From Halapricum desulfuricans (GTDB lineage Archaea > Halobacteriota > Halobacteria > Halobacteriales > Haloarculaceae): a stretch of 64,000 nt of DNA. Position 1 is the first letter of the stretch. Every line of letters starts with the position of its first letter. The notes under the pieces were generated by a model, which was not told the DNA's origin, searched no databases, and saw only the letters and a list, made by a program, of their open reading frames with translations. Positions 18,551 to 27,769 of the stretch are shown here, one piece after another. The stretch spans positions 744,001-808,000 of the forward strand of contig NZ_CP064791.1 of assembly GCF_017094465.1 (NCBI RefSeq), in the 5' to 3' direction. The position numbers and the translations under genes are program-made.

Positions 18551-19220
18551 TCAAACCGGGACAATGTACGATCTCACCAACGTACTCGATATCGACGCAC
18601 TGGCCTCGGTCAGGCCCGGTTCCACGATTCTCATCTCGGGACCGGCCATGACTGGGAAGGAGGCACTCGCATACGACATGCTGGCGGACGGCGTCGAACA
18701 GAACGAGGGCGCGGTGATCGTTTCGACGGGCGATCGGGCCGACAGCGTCGTCGCGGACTTCAGCGAGCGGACCGGACAACAGTCGTTTCCGCTGGGTGTG
18801 ATCGACTGTGTCTCCGATGCGTCCGGCGGCGAGACGACCGACAGCGGCGTCTACACGCATCACGTCTCCTCGCCCGGTGATCTGACGGGTATCGGGATCG
18901 GGATCACCAAAGCCCTGGAGGGGCTCCACGAGAGCGGCGTCGAGAACGGCCGCCTCGCTCTCTCGTCGCTGTCGACGATGCTGACCTACACCGACCGCAA
19001 GACCGTCTTCAAGTTCTGTCACGTTCTCTCCTCGCGGCTGGACGCGGCGGGCTATCTCGGGCTGTTCACGATCGATTCGGGTGCACACGACGATCAAACG
19101 CTGCAGGTCATCAAGCAGGCCTTCGACGGAATGATCGAGATCCGCGAACGGGACGGCACGCGCGAAGCGCGAGTCGTCGGGCTGACGTCTTCGCCCTCCG
19201 ATTGGGAGCCCCTACAGTAG
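18534..19220 (+). CDS. KaiC/RecA-like ATPase (HTR-like, DUF7504 type)
   Basis: A 228-residue RecA-superfamily protein. The Walker A-like loop is GPAMTGKEAL near residue 36, and the strand-rich core contains GAVIVSTGD and LALSSLSTMLTY. Related haloarchaeal proteins sit beside signalling genes and are thought to be regulatory ATPases rather than recombinases. It overlaps the HalX regulator, so the two are translationally linked. An internal ATG at 18564 would remove ten residues and is an alternative start. Confidence 0.8.
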   Translation: MATNTDQTGTMYDLTNVLDIDALASVRPGSTILISGPAMTGKEALAYDMLADGVEQNEGAVIVSTGDRADSVVADFSERTGQQSFPLGVIDCVSDASGGETTDSGVYTHHVSSPGDLTGIGIGITKALEGLHESGVENGRLALSSLSTMLTYTDRKTVFKFCHVLSSRLDAAGYLGLFTIDSGAHDDQTLQVIKQAFDGMIEIRERDGTREARVVGLTSSPSDWEPLQ

Positions 19221-19643
19221 CTGGTCGATAAAGTTGACCCAGCGGCGATTGCTTTCGACGTATTCCTCGTGTGCGTGCTGTTTGAGATCGGGTTCACGGA
19301 GACTCTTTAGTGCGGAGATCGCCCGATCGAGCCCGACGATCGCATCGGCCAGTTCCTCGGCCTCGTCGGGTGAGACCTCCTCCGTTCGGAGTCGGTTCTT
19401 GAGTCGATCACGCTCCCGGTTGAGCGTCGCGCGGACCTCCTGGACGCTCTCGCGTTTTTCCGGCGGGACGACTCCCTGTTTTTTCGTCTCCCAGACGAAC
19501 GACCGCAGCGCGATCGTCTGGCCGTCGATCGTCACCTCCTCGGGGATCTGTTCGCCGATCGTCGCGCCGCGTTTCGAGATCCGATCGAGGAGTTCCGATC
19601 GACGCTCCTCGGAGACGACCTCGCCGTCTGTCTCGCTGGTCAT
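19212..19643 (-). CDS. DUF5788 family protein
   Basis: A 143-residue helical, charged protein matching haloarchaeal DUF5788: an RISKRGATIGEQIPEEVTI block, LRSFVWETKKQG, then a long predicted coiled coil rich in Arg/Glu and a terminal HAHEEYVESNRRWVNFI. Function is unknown. Its 3' end overlaps the convergent KaiC-like gene by nine bases. Confidence 0.85.
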   Translation of the reverse strand: MTSETDGEVVSEERRSELLDRISKRGATIGEQIPEEVTIDGQTIALRSFVWETKKQGVVPPEKRESVQEVRATLNRERDRLKNRLRTEEVSPDEAEELADAIVGLDRAISALKSLREPDLKQHAHEEYVESNRRWVNFIDQLL

Positions 19644-19757
19644 ACCTGTACTGGACGGCCTGGCAAAGCCAGTCTTTCGGTTCTCCCCGTCTCGAGATGC
19701 GACCTCGTCGCAGGCTGGATAGCAGGTATTATCTCTCCGCCGGTATCGAACGTGGGT

Positions 19758-20501
19758 ATGGACGTTCGCTTACTCGATGCGACCGACGATCCCGAGGAAC
19801 TGATCTGCCAGGCGGCGCGCAACGACTACGCCTCGGAGTTCATCGCCGACCAGTCCTTCGAGGAGGTCATGTCGACGATCGACGGCGACTCCCTCGAGGA
19901 CAAACAGGAGACGCTGCTCACGCACCTGTTGGAGCACGGTCACTTCGGGCCCTTCGAGCATCCCCACGCCACCTTCGCCATCGAAGGGGTCAGCCGCTCG
20001 TGTATGGCCCAGATCACCCGCCACCGCCACGTCACCTTCGACATTCAGTCGATGCGCTACGTCTCCTTCGACGATGTGGATCCCGAGGCAGTCCGCGAGG
20101 GGGAACTCGTCGTCTATCCCCCATCCGCCACGGATCCTGACTGGGTCGGACGCAACCAGGACACCGGCCCTGTCGACGAAGAGACCGTCGAAAAGCGCGA
20201 GGAGATCTTCGCCGACACCGTCGCCAATGCCGTCGAGTCCTATCAGGACCTGCTCGAACTCGGCATGCCGCCCGAGGACGCCCGCTTTGTCCTCCCGATC
20301 GGCACGAAGGTCAACATCGTGATGACAATGAACCCCCGTATGTTGATGCATATCGGCGATATGCGGGCCGCTGCCGACGCTCAGTGGGAAATTCGGGAAA
20401 TGACCGAGCAGATTCTCGACCTGGCCGAGGAGTGGGCGCCGATCACATTCGAGTACTACAACGAGCATATGAAAAATCGCAAGAACCGGCTCGCACCTTG
20501 A
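19758..20501 (+). CDS. thyX: FAD-dependent thymidylate synthase
   Basis: Flavin-dependent conversion of dUMP to dTMP. The 247-residue protein carries the ThyX signature RHRHVTFDIQSMRY (RHRxxSxxxxSxRY class, here with Thr) near residue 93. It also has the N-terminal HGHFGPFEHPHATFAI block that binds FAD and nucleotide. The ATG at 19758 is preferred to the GTG at 19752. Length is normal. There is no adjacent dihydrofolate reductase, as expected, because ThyX does not produce dihydrofolate. Confidence 0.95.
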   Translation: MDVRLLDATDDPEELICQAARNDYASEFIADQSFEEVMSTIDGDSLEDKQETLLTHLLEHGHFGPFEHPHATFAIEGVSRSCMAQITRHRHVTFDIQSMRYVSFDDVDPEAVREGELVVYPPSATDPDWVGRNQDTGPVDEETVEKREEIFADTVANAVESYQDLLELGMPPEDARFVLPIGTKVNIVMTMNPRMLMHIGDMRAAADAQWEIREMTEQILDLAEEWAPITFEYYNEHMKNRKNRLAP

Positions 20502-20541
20502 CGATCAGCCTTCGGCCGTCGTCACCGGCCTGCAGTCGCCG

Positions 20542-20850
20542 CTACCAGCCCGTTTTCGTCGTGTAGACCTCGTATTCGCCGGTCTCGTCGATCCCCATGA
20601 TCGCCCAGTCGTAGTTCGGCTGTCGGCGTCGCAGTTGTCGTTCGAGCTCCCTGCAGTTGCCCTCGCGCGTCACGAAACACCGATACCGTCCGGAGGACGG
20701 CACCTCGGCCGGTTCGGCCATCGGCGTCACGTGGACGCGACGCCACTTGCGCTCGGCCGTGATCTCGTCGCCGTCGCTCGACACCGTGTACCCCAGGTCG
20801 TCGAAAATCGACCGCGCCTGCGAGTCGAGACGTGTGCTAACAGTCCCCAT
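20542..20850 (-). CDS. DUF7116-like haloarchaeal small protein
   Basis: A 102-residue acidic/basic mixed protein with no membrane segment (MGTVSTRLDSQARSIFDDLG at the start; CRELERQLRRRQPNYDWAIMG late). It matches a small family found only in haloarchaea. No catalytic motif is apparent. It is convergent with thyX, separated by 40 bases. Confidence 0.75.
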   Translation of the reverse strand: MGTVSTRLDSQARSIFDDLGYTVSSDGDEITAERKWRRVHVTPMAEPAEVPSSGRYRCFVTREGNCRELERQLRRRQPNYDWAIMGIDETGEYEVYTTKTGW

Positions 20851-20922
20851 TCGGGACTGACTACTCCGGCCAGTATATTAAGTGTTGACACGTGACAGCT
20901 CCTGGATAGAACTGACAGTCAA

Positions 20923-21921
20923 TCAGAACGTTCCATCGGTTCTCAATTGATCGACGACCTCACGCACGCGCTGTGCGTCGTCTTTGTCGACGACGAGCGT
21001 CCGGTCGTCGAAACTCGCGATGACCAGGTCCTCGACGCCGACGGCACTGACGTGGCCGTCAGTAGCGATGACGTTGTTCGAGGCATCGAGGGTGAGCGAC
21101 TCGCCCAGTGTCACGTTGCCGTCGTCGTCGGGTTCGAGCACGCGTGCGAGCGCGTCCCAGCTTCCCAGGTCGTCCCACCCGTACTCGGCGGGCACGACGG
21201 CCACGTTCGGGGCGGACTCCAGCACGGCGTAGTCGACGCTGATCGACGGGACGGCCTCGAACCCTCGCTGTGGGTCACCGCCGTCGAGGGCATCCACCAG
21301 CGGTTCGAGTTCGGTGTCGCCGGCGGCGTCGAGAAACGCGTCCGGCGTCCACGCGAAGGTCCCGCTGTTCCAGTAGTAGCCGCGCTTGCGGTATCGCTCG
21401 GCGGTCTCTCGATCGGGTTTCTCGGTGAACGACGTGACTTCGTAGAACTCATCGCGGTCGGGTCCCGGTTCGATATAGCCGTAGCCGGTCGCCGGCCGGT
21501 CCGGCTCGACACCGATCGTGACCAGCCGTTCGGTGTCGGTCGCGACGCGACAGGCCCGGCGCGCCGTTGGCTCGAATTCGCCGGTGATGCGGTGGTCGCT
21601 CGGCAGCGCGAGCATGGCGCACGGTCCCAGTTCCTCGCGAACGCGGTGGGCAGCGTAGGCCAGCGCCGGGCCGGTGTCCTTCGGCGCTGGCTCGGTCAGC
21701 ACCGTTGCGGACGGAACGAGTTCTTCGACGTCGGCGGCGAACGACGGCCGGGTGAGGACGTACACCCTGTCGGCGAAGCCGGCGCGCTCGACGGTCGCTT
21801 CGAGCATCGACTGCTCGTCACCGAACGAGAGAAACTGCTTGGGTCGGTCTCCGCGGGTCGCCGGGTACAGACGCGTTCCGGTGCCGCCGGCCAGCACGAC
21901 GGCCGCAATCGGTCGGTCCAT
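20923..21921 (-). CDS. Mannose-1-phosphate guanylyltransferase / sugar nucleotidyltransferase
   Basis: A 332-residue nucleotidyltransferase. The N-terminal signature AAVVLAGGTGTRLYPATRGDRPKQFL binds the nucleotide. A PKDTGPALAYAAHRV block and the ITSFTEKP-type motif (TSFTEKPDRETAERY), then GYYWNSGTFAWTPDAFLDA, identify the GDP-mannose pyrophosphorylase family. The start at 21921 directly precedes the signature. It lacks the C-terminal isomerase domain. It would supply GDP-mannose for surface glycosylation; no glycosylation genes are adjacent. Confidence 0.88.
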   Translation of the reverse strand: MDRPIAAVVLAGGTGTRLYPATRGDRPKQFLSFGDEQSMLEATVERAGFADRVYVLTRPSFAADVEELVPSATVLTEPAPKDTGPALAYAAHRVREELGPCAMLALPSDHRITGEFEPTARRACRVATDTERLVTIGVEPDRPATGYGYIEPGPDRDEFYEVTSFTEKPDRETAERYRKRGYYWNSGTFAWTPDAFLDAAGDTELEPLVDALDGGDPQRGFEAVPSISVDYAVLESAPNVAVVPAEYGWDDLGSWDALARVLEPDDDGNVTLGESLTLDASNNVIATDGHVSAVGVEDLVIASFDDRTLVVDKDDAQRVREVVDQLRTDGTF

Positions 21922-22033
21922 GCCCGCCTGTCCTCGCCCGACGGGTAAAGAACGCACGGCGACAGACGGCAGGTCGATATATGTGGCTGGGCGAGAAACG
22001 TTCGAACGAGCCGGTCGATCCGGCGTGATCCCA

Positions 22034-22183
22034 ATGACCTACACACTCGAAATCAGCGACGATCTCAAAGAGCGCCTCGACGCCCACACGGACGAGGGCC
22101 AATCCTACGAGGAGTTCATTGAGGAACTGGTCTCGGTTTACGAGACCGAAGGTGCGTTCCTCCAGGAAGGATACTCGGAATAG
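22034..22183 (+). CDS. Small DUF7557-like protein
   Basis: A 49-residue soluble acidic protein, MTYTLEISDDLKERLDAHTD..., with a C-terminal EEFIEELVSVYETEG helix. It resembles the RHH-like or antitoxin-like mini-proteins of haloarchaea (DUF7557 in current annotation). It lies between the divergent guanylyltransferase and the convergent DUF7091-like gene. No toxin partner is visible. Confidence 0.75.
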   Translation: MTYTLEISDDLKERLDAHTDEGQSYEEFIEELVSVYETEGAFLQEGYSE

Positions 22184-22193
22184 AGCGGACCAG

Positions 22194-22475
22194 TTACCAC
22201 GTCTCGATGCGACCCTCGCGGATGTCCTCGCGGCAGCCCTCGCAGTCGGGATGGCCGCTCTCGAAACACGACGGCGTTCCGTCGCTGTCGACCGGGACGG
22301 CCCGACGCTCGGCGTAGCGACGGCAGACGAGACGCGCGTTTCCCTCTTCATCGACCGGGAGATCGACGGCCGCAGCGTTTCGCGCTCGCTGGTAGGCCGC
22401 GCGGGCCTGTGCGAACTGCTGACCCGCTGACCGGACCCTCGTCCGCAGGAACCGTGCGAGCCGATCGTCGTCCAT
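22194..22475 (-). CDS. DUF7091-like zinc-binding small protein
   Basis: A 93-residue protein, basic at the N-terminus, with a cysteine pattern VCRRY...CFESGHPDCEGCREDI that suggests one metal site near the C-terminus. It matches a haloarchaeal family of unknown function. It is convergent with the 49-residue gene, with a ten-base gap. Confidence 0.75.
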   Translation of the reverse strand: MDDDRLARFLRTRVRSAGQQFAQARAAYQRARNAAAVDLPVDEEGNARLVCRRYAERRAVPVDSDGTPSCFESGHPDCEGCREDIREGRIETW

Positions 22476-22659
22476 ACCGCCCGTTCAGGGCGGCCGCTGG
22501 AAGTCTGTTCCGGAATCGTCAACCGTGCCGGCGACTGTCGTATCCCGGTGAGCGACTGCTGGGTCGATTCACTTTCACCGTGGTCGCCGAGGGTTTATCA
22601 GCGATGACGACCAACTGCCAGATGTCTCCCATCGAAAACACAGCGGAGACAGTGAGAAC

Positions 22660-23595
22660 ATGACTGATTTGCGTACCCAAGCGGAAGAGATACACGAGCA
22701 GTTTTCCGACCAGCTCGACATTACGGTCGAGGACGTCGAGGAGCGCCTCGATACGCTGGTCAACGAATACAAGGTCCCCGTCGAAGAGGCACGCCGGAGC
22801 GTTACTAACGGCTACCTCGACGAGGCCGACATGGAGCGCGACGACCTCGGCGGCGGTGGAGGCGGCAACGAGCGCGTCGAGATCGCCGACATCGACACGG
22901 CCGAGCAGTGGGTCGACCTCACCGCGAAGGTGACCGACCTCTGGGAACCCCGGAGCGACTCGATCGCACAGGTCGGGCTCCTGGGCGACGAGTCCGGGAC
23001 GATCAAGTTCACCAAGTGGGCCAAATCCGACCTGCCGACCCTCGAAGCGGGGCAGGTCTACGACCTGGGCAACGTCGTCACCGACGAGTACCAGGGCGAC
23101 TACTCGGTGAAACTCAACCGGACGACGACGATCGAGGAACTCGAAGAAGACATCGAGGTCGGCGACGATACCGTCACTGTCGAAGGCGCACTGGTCGACA
23201 TCCAGAGCGGCAGCGGCCTGATCAAACGCTGTCCGGAAGAGGGGTGCACGCGCGTCCTCCAGAACGGCCGCTGCAGCGAGCACGGCGAAGTCGAGGGCGA
23301 GTTCGACCTGCGGATCAAGGGCGTACTCGACGACGGCAACGAGGTCCAGGAGATCATCTTCGATCAAGAGGCCACCGAAGAGCTGACCGGGATCGAACTC
23401 CAGGAGGCCAAGGACATGGCGATGGACGCCCTGGACACGACGGTCGTCGCCGACGAGATGGAGACCGACACGCTGGGTCGGTACTACCGGGTCACCGGTC
23501 CGACCCTGGGGCGGTACGTCCTGGTGAACGATCTGGAAGTCCTGGACGATCCGGTCGATGCGGAAAGCGCGCTGATCAAAGCGAGGTCGATCTGA
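22660..23595 (+). CDS. rpa3: Single-stranded DNA-binding replication protein A
   Basis: A 311-residue RPA. A helical N-terminal segment (residues 1-60) and a glycine linker (residues 64-69) precede two OB-fold-like regions (about 85-155 and 165-290). The second contains a zinc site formed by C191, C196, C205 and H208. This is the layout of Haloferax RPA3. It binds single-stranded DNA in replication and repair. The stop is followed one base later by the ATG of its partner gene, as in the rpa3-rpap3 operon. Confidence 0.9.
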   Translation: MTDLRTQAEEIHEQFSDQLDITVEDVEERLDTLVNEYKVPVEEARRSVTNGYLDEADMERDDLGGGGGGNERVEIADIDTAEQWVDLTAKVTDLWEPRSDSIAQVGLLGDESGTIKFTKWAKSDLPTLEAGQVYDLGNVVTDEYQGDYSVKLNRTTTIEELEEDIEVGDDTVTVEGALVDIQSGSGLIKRCPEEGCTRVLQNGRCSEHGEVEGEFDLRIKGVLDDGNEVQEIIFDQEATEELTGIELQEAKDMAMDALDTTVVADEMETDTLGRYYRVTGPTLGRYVLVNDLEVLDDPVDAESALIKARSI

Positions 23596-23596
23596 G

Positions 23597-24196
23597 ATGA
23601 GTTCGGCACCCACCCGCGAAGTCGCGCGACGCGTCTTCGCACGCGAGTTCAACGACGCGACGTATTCGTTCAAGGAGAGCGACGACGACCGGGCGCCGCT
23701 GTACGTCCTACTGCCGACGGGCGAGCGGGCCAACCGGATCTTCGTCGTCGGCACCCTGACCGAGACCGAGGACGTCGGCGAGGACAGCGAGTACTGGCAG
23801 GGACGGATCGTCGACCCGAACGGGGACACGTTCTTCGTCTACGCCGGCCAGTATCAGCCCGACGCGGCCGCGATGCTGCGCGAGCTGGAGCCGCCGGCCT
23901 ACGTTTCGGTCGTCGGCAAGCCCCGCACCTACGAGACCGACGAGGGCGACGTCAACGTCTCCGTCCGGCCCGAATCCATCACGAGCGTCGACGAGACGAC
24001 CCGCGACCGCTGGGTCGTCGAGACGGCCGAGCGCACGCTCGATCGCATCAAGCGCTTCGAGTCCGACAGTGCCTACGAGTACGCCGAGATGGCTCGCGAG
24101 GAGTACGAACTGCCGGTCGAGAACTACCGCCGGTCCGCCCTCGAAGCGCTGGAAACCCTCGAAGACGAGGAGACGGCGACCGAAGCCAGTCCCTAG
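23597..24196 (+). CDS. RPA-associated protein (COG3390)
   Basis: A 199-residue protein that begins with the family block REVARRVFAREFNDATYSFK and carries an OB-like core (RIFVVGTLTETEDVG ... YWQGRIVDPNGDTFFVYAGQY). In haloarchaea this family is always paired with an RPA subunit and forms a complex with it. Here it follows rpa3 by one base. Its 3' end overlaps the convergent VOC gene by four bases. Confidence 0.9.
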   Translation: MSSAPTREVARRVFAREFNDATYSFKESDDDRAPLYVLLPTGERANRIFVVGTLTETEDVGEDSEYWQGRIVDPNGDTFFVYAGQYQPDAAAMLRELEPPAYVSVVGKPRTYETDEGDVNVSVRPESITSVDETTRDRWVVETAERTLDRIKRFESDSAYEYAEMAREEYELPVENYRRSALEALETLEDEETATEASP

Positions 24197-24609
24197 GTCT
24201 CCAGCAGTTCGACGAGATTCCCGTCCGGATCACGGACGAACAATATTTTCGTCCCGCTTTCGGTCGTCTGTGGCTCGCTGAGCGTCGGCACGTCGTCCGG
24301 AAGCCCCTCGTAGACGCCGTTCAGATCGTCGACGGCGAGACCGAGATGCGTCGCGCCCGGCTCGTTGAGCGAACCGTTCGTCTGTGACTCGCCGGTCGGC
24401 TCGTAGCTGACCAGTTCGATCCGGGCGTCGCCGGCGTCCAGGTGGACGAACTCGGCGCTGGCTCCGGGCACGTCGACGCCAGTCGCGAATGCCTCGCCAC
24501 CGACGGCAAACTCCGCGAGCACCTCAAGATCAAGTACGTCGCGATAGAAGGCGACGCTCGCTTCGAGATCCGAGACCGTGATGCCGTAGTGGTGTGCTGT
24601 CGGGTCCAT
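24193..24609 (-). CDS. VOC-family (glyoxalase-like) protein
   Basis: A 138-residue vicinal-oxygen-chelate protein. It shows two beta-alpha-beta-beta-beta units, starting HHYGITVSDLEASVAFYRDVL and ending FVRDPDGNLVELLET. The candidate metal ligands are His (HHYG), Glu (ARIELVSY), His (THLGLAV) and Glu (NLVELLE), the positions used by glyoxalase I-like enzymes. The substrate cannot be inferred. Confidence 0.85.
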   Translation of the reverse strand: MDPTAHHYGITVSDLEASVAFYRDVLDLEVLAEFAVGGEAFATGVDVPGASAEFVHLDAGDARIELVSYEPTGESQTNGSLNEPGATHLGLAVDDLNGVYEGLPDDVPTLSEPQTTESGTKILFVRDPDGNLVELLET

Positions 24610-24731
24610 ATCCGAGACGGGGGCGGCGACCGGCTAAACGGCGTCGACATCGGTCCGACTCGGTTCGGTTGTGACTGTTCCGGTCGCTTCGAGCGGTCGA
24701 TTTATGCTCCCGACCGGCCAACGCCGAATCG

Positions 24732-26066
24732 ATGGCGCCGCGGCTCACCTACGAGGACGGGACGATCAGGATCGACGGTATCGTCCCGGACCTCCCCTTT
24801 GTCGAGCGCGATCCGCGGACGGAAACGGCTAGGGCGCCGGCGTTTCGGTATCCGGAACTGCGGGCGTGGCTCGACGGGCGAGGGATCGAGTACGCGGACG
24901 AGGTCTTCGACACGCAGTCGGTCGCGTTCGAGACGGCCTACGAACTTCGGGACTACCAGCGCGACGCTCTGGAAGCCTGGCGCGACGCCGACGACCGCGG
25001 CGTCCTGGAGCTGCCGACCGGGAGCGGCAAGACGGTGATCGCAATCGCGGCTCTCGCGGCGCTTGCGGTCCCCACGCTGATCGTCGTCCCGACGATCGAT
25101 CTCCTGGAGCAGTGGCGCGAGGAGCTGTCCCGGGAGTACGACGGACCGGTCGGGCAACTGGGTGGCGGGACACAACGTATCGAACCGATCACGGTGTCGA
25201 CGTACGACTCGGCGTATCTCCGGGGCGCGGAACTGGGCGACCGTTTCGAGTTCGTCGTCTTCGACGAGGTGCATCATCTCGGCGGAGAGGGATATCAGGA
25301 AATCGCTCGGCTGCTCGCGGCCCCTGCCCGAATGGGACTGACGGCGACGTTCGAACGGCCGGACGGCGCACACGAGTCGGTTGCAGACCTCGTCGGCCCT
25401 CGCGTCGTCGGGATCGATCCCGAGGAACTGGCCGGTGATCATCTGGCGGCGTACGATATCAAACGGATCGAGGTCGCACTGACGCCCGAAGAGCGCGAGG
25501 TGTACGAGCGCCACCAGGGGACGTTCACGGACTACCTACAACAGTCCAACATCCAGCTTCGCAGCGGCGAGGACTACCGTAAACTCGTGATGCGGTCGGG
25601 AACGGATCCGGCCGCCCGCGAGGCACTGCTGGCCAAACAGCGGGCGCGGGAGGTAATGATGAACGCCGACCGGAAACTCGAGGTCCTGGCGGACCTGCTG
25701 GACCGGCACGCTGAGGACCGGATTATCGTCTTCACGGCGTTCACGGATCTGGTCTATCGACTCTCCGAGCGGTTCCTGTTGCCGGCGATCACCCACGAGA
25801 CGGGTGCCGACGAGCGCCGGGAGATCCTGCGGGCGTTTCGCAATGGGACGTACTCACGGATCGTCACTGCGAATGTACTCGACGAGGGGGTGGACGTGCC
25901 GGACGCGAACGTGGCCGTCCTCCTCTCGGGCAGCGGGAGCGAGCGTGAGTTCACGCAACGACTGGGACGCATTCTGCGGCCGACAGCGGACGGTTCGCGG
26001 GCGTTACTGTACGAGGTCGTCACCGAGGAGACGGCCGAACAGCGAGTCGCGAGTCGGCGCCGATAA
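24732..26066 (+). CDS. xpb: XPB-like superfamily 2 DNA helicase
   Basis: A 444-residue archaeal XPB/Rad25-type helicase that unwinds DNA in repair and pairs with Bax1. It has an N-terminal damage-recognition-like segment (LTYEDGTIRIDG...), YELRDYQRDALEAW (Q-motif region), Walker A LPTGSGKT (94-101), DEVHH as motif II, GLTATFERPDG as motif III, and motifs V-VI in VLDEGVDVPDANVAV and QRLGRILRP. The DUF790 partner is encoded on the opposite strand 7.4 kb upstream. The rpa3 operon lies between them, giving a repair-rich neighbourhood. Confidence 0.9.
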   Translation: MAPRLTYEDGTIRIDGIVPDLPFVERDPRTETARAPAFRYPELRAWLDGRGIEYADEVFDTQSVAFETAYELRDYQRDALEAWRDADDRGVLELPTGSGKTVIAIAALAALAVPTLIVVPTIDLLEQWREELSREYDGPVGQLGGGTQRIEPITVSTYDSAYLRGAELGDRFEFVVFDEVHHLGGEGYQEIARLLAAPARMGLTATFERPDGAHESVADLVGPRVVGIDPEELAGDHLAAYDIKRIEVALTPEEREVYERHQGTFTDYLQQSNIQLRSGEDYRKLVMRSGTDPAAREALLAKQRAREVMMNADRKLEVLADLLDRHAEDRIIVFTAFTDLVYRLSERFLLPAITHETGADERREILRAFRNGTYSRIVTANVLDEGVDVPDANVAVLLSGSGSEREFTQRLGRILRPTADGSRALLYEVVTEETAEQRVASRRR

Positions 26067-26112
26067 CGCCGCCATCGATACGCACAAGCGGCTCCTGGGT
26101 GTACGATCACGT

Positions 26113-26691
26113 ATGATACCGAACCTCGCGGCCGGCGAACAGGTCTTCACGAGTAACGTCTTTCTCGTCACCGGCGAGCGGACCGTCCTGGTCGACGTCG
26201 GGAACGACTTCGACGTCTGTGGGGCCGTGCGCGAACACGTCGAAGACATCGACGCGGTCGTCCTCACACATACCCATCCCGACCACGTCGGGAACCTCGA
26301 CAGCGTCGTCGAGACGTTCGACGTCGACGTCTGGGGCTACGATCCCGACCAGCCTGGCGTCGACCACGCTATCGCGGACGGCGAGACCGTCCAACTCGGC
26401 GACGACGCCTACACCGCGCTCCACACGCCGGGGCACAAAGACGACCACCTCTGCTTTTTCGCTCCGGGATCGGGAATCCTGTTCGCGGGCGATCTGATCT
26501 TCGCCAACGGCGGCTTTGGCCGTACGGATCTCGCGGAGGGTGATCGAGAGTTGTTGATCGAGAGCATCGAACGGGTCCGGGAGACGGTCGACGAGACGCT
26601 CGGGGAGATGCATTGCGGGCACGGCCCGAGCGTCGACAGCGATCCCTACGAACATGTCGAGCTCGCGGCGCAGGCGGCCAGGTTCGGATAG
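26113..26691 (+). CDS. MBL-fold metallohydrolase
   Basis: A 192-residue metallo-beta-lactamase-fold protein. Metal motif THTHPDHVG is near residue 54; TPGHKDDHLC and AGDLIF provide further ligands, and HCGHGP closes the site. The ATG at 26113 precedes the first strand (AAGEQVFTSNVFLVTG). The open frame upstream to 25804 translates the XPB gene out of phase. It may act as a glyoxalase II-like or other hydrolase. It is 46 bases after xpb. Confidence 0.85.
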   Translation: MIPNLAAGEQVFTSNVFLVTGERTVLVDVGNDFDVCGAVREHVEDIDAVVLTHTHPDHVGNLDSVVETFDVDVWGYDPDQPGVDHAIADGETVQLGDDAYTALHTPGHKDDHLCFFAPGSGILFAGDLIFANGGFGRTDLAEGDRELLIESIERVRETVDETLGEMHCGHGPSVDSDPYEHVELAAQAARFG

Positions 26692-26693
26692 CG

Positions 26694-27503
26694 CTACGAA
26701 CCCGCAGCCGAAAGCAGCGCGTCGTACGCCGGGTCGTAGGCCTCGGCGATTGCGGCCGGATCGTCCCGGACCGCGGCGGAAAGCGGCGGCAACGCGACTG
26801 TCTCGACCGGATCGATCAGGTCCGTGACGTCCGTCACGCGCTCTTCGAGCGTGCCACGGTCCGGACCGGGCGAACCGCCGGCGATTGAACACCCTTTGTC
26901 GTAGCGGCGGCCGTCGTAGATCCGCACCCGCCGCGGCTCGACGACGGCGACGGCGTCGTGATCGAGTTCCGGCAGCGGCCGGGCGATCGCTCCGTAGGAC
27001 TCGACGACTGAGAGTGGCCGGGCCTCGATCTCCGCCCGCAGATCGGCCTGGGCCGGCTGGTGGTGTCGTTCCATCGCGTCGTTGAACGCCGCGAGCGACT
27101 CGACGGCGATCGCGGATTCGACCGGGAACGACTCGCGGACGACGTCGGGGATCGTCGTCGTCCCGTTGACGACGTAGGTGTCCCCGGCCCGGTCGAGGAG
27201 GAACTCGCGGCCGTCCTGTTCGAGCACGCCGCCGACGCCGCCCGGCGTGGGCCGCCAGAGACGGTGGACGGCGTTGATATCGGGCGGCGACACGCCATCG
27301 GAGGCCGCAGCCGCGAGCTTTCGCGCGTCTTTGCCGTAGAGCGCGTCGTCCTCGGCGGCCGCCAGCACGTCGTCGTGACTGTACCAGAAGTCGTTGCCGG
27401 CCCGGGGCTTGTAGCCGGTGGCGCCGGTCCGTTCGACCAGTCCGACTGAGAAGGTCGTCTTCCCGGCGTCGAGTTGCTCGGAGCCGGCGACGAGCAGGTT
27501 CAT
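26694..27503 (-). CDS. P-loop ATPase, dethiobiotin-synthetase-like fold
   Basis: A 269-residue protein with an N-terminal P-loop, AGSEQLDAGKTTFSVGL, that resembles the DTBS/MinD-type phosphate-binding loop. It is followed by GYKPRAGNDFWYSHDDV. The family is widespread in haloarchaea as a putative ATPase without a known substrate. Its ATG overlaps the stop of the DUF5827-like gene by four bases (ATGA), so the two form an operon. The C-terminal region is Asp/Ala-rich. Confidence 0.75.
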   Translation of the reverse strand: MNLLVAGSEQLDAGKTTFSVGLVERTGATGYKPRAGNDFWYSHDDVLAAAEDDALYGKDARKLAAAASDGVSPPDINAVHRLWRPTPGGVGGVLEQDGREFLLDRAGDTYVVNGTTTIPDVVRESFPVESAIAVESLAAFNDAMERHHQPAQADLRAEIEARPLSVVESYGAIARPLPELDHDAVAVVEPRRVRIYDGRRYDKGCSIAGGSPGPDRGTLEERVTDVTDLIDPVETVALPPLSAAVRDDPAAIAEAYDPAYDALLSAAGS

Positions 27504-27769
27504 GCTTCGGCGAGGCCGTAGTGGCCGGGTTCGGCGTCGCCGGCCGGTTCGGCGAAGACGAACTCCGAGCTGTACTTCAGCATCCACGGGATCGCCCAGT
27601 CGAGCAGGACGTTTTCGGTCTCGACGTCCAGTTCGGCGTCCGGATCGACGCCCTGGAGCAGGCGCGCGACCTCGTAGATCGTGTACATCTTCTCGGGATC
27701 GAGGACCTCGCTCGGCTCTCGGAACTCGAGCGGTCGCAGATCGTCGAATTCGGATCGGTCTCTGGGCAT
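27500..27769 (-). CDS. DUF5827-like haloarchaeal protein
   Basis: An 89-residue acidic protein with a YTIYEVARLLQGVDPDAELDV core and a hydrophobic DWAIPWMLKYSSEFVF segment. It matches a small haloarchaeal family of unknown function. Its stop overlaps the start of the P-loop ATPase gene, implying co-translation. It is divergent from sepF across 170 bases. Confidence 0.8.
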   Translation of the reverse strand: MPRDRSEFDDLRPLEFREPSEVLDPEKMYTIYEVARLLQGVDPDAELDVETENVLLDWAIPWMLKYSSEFVFAEPAGDAEPGHYGLAEA

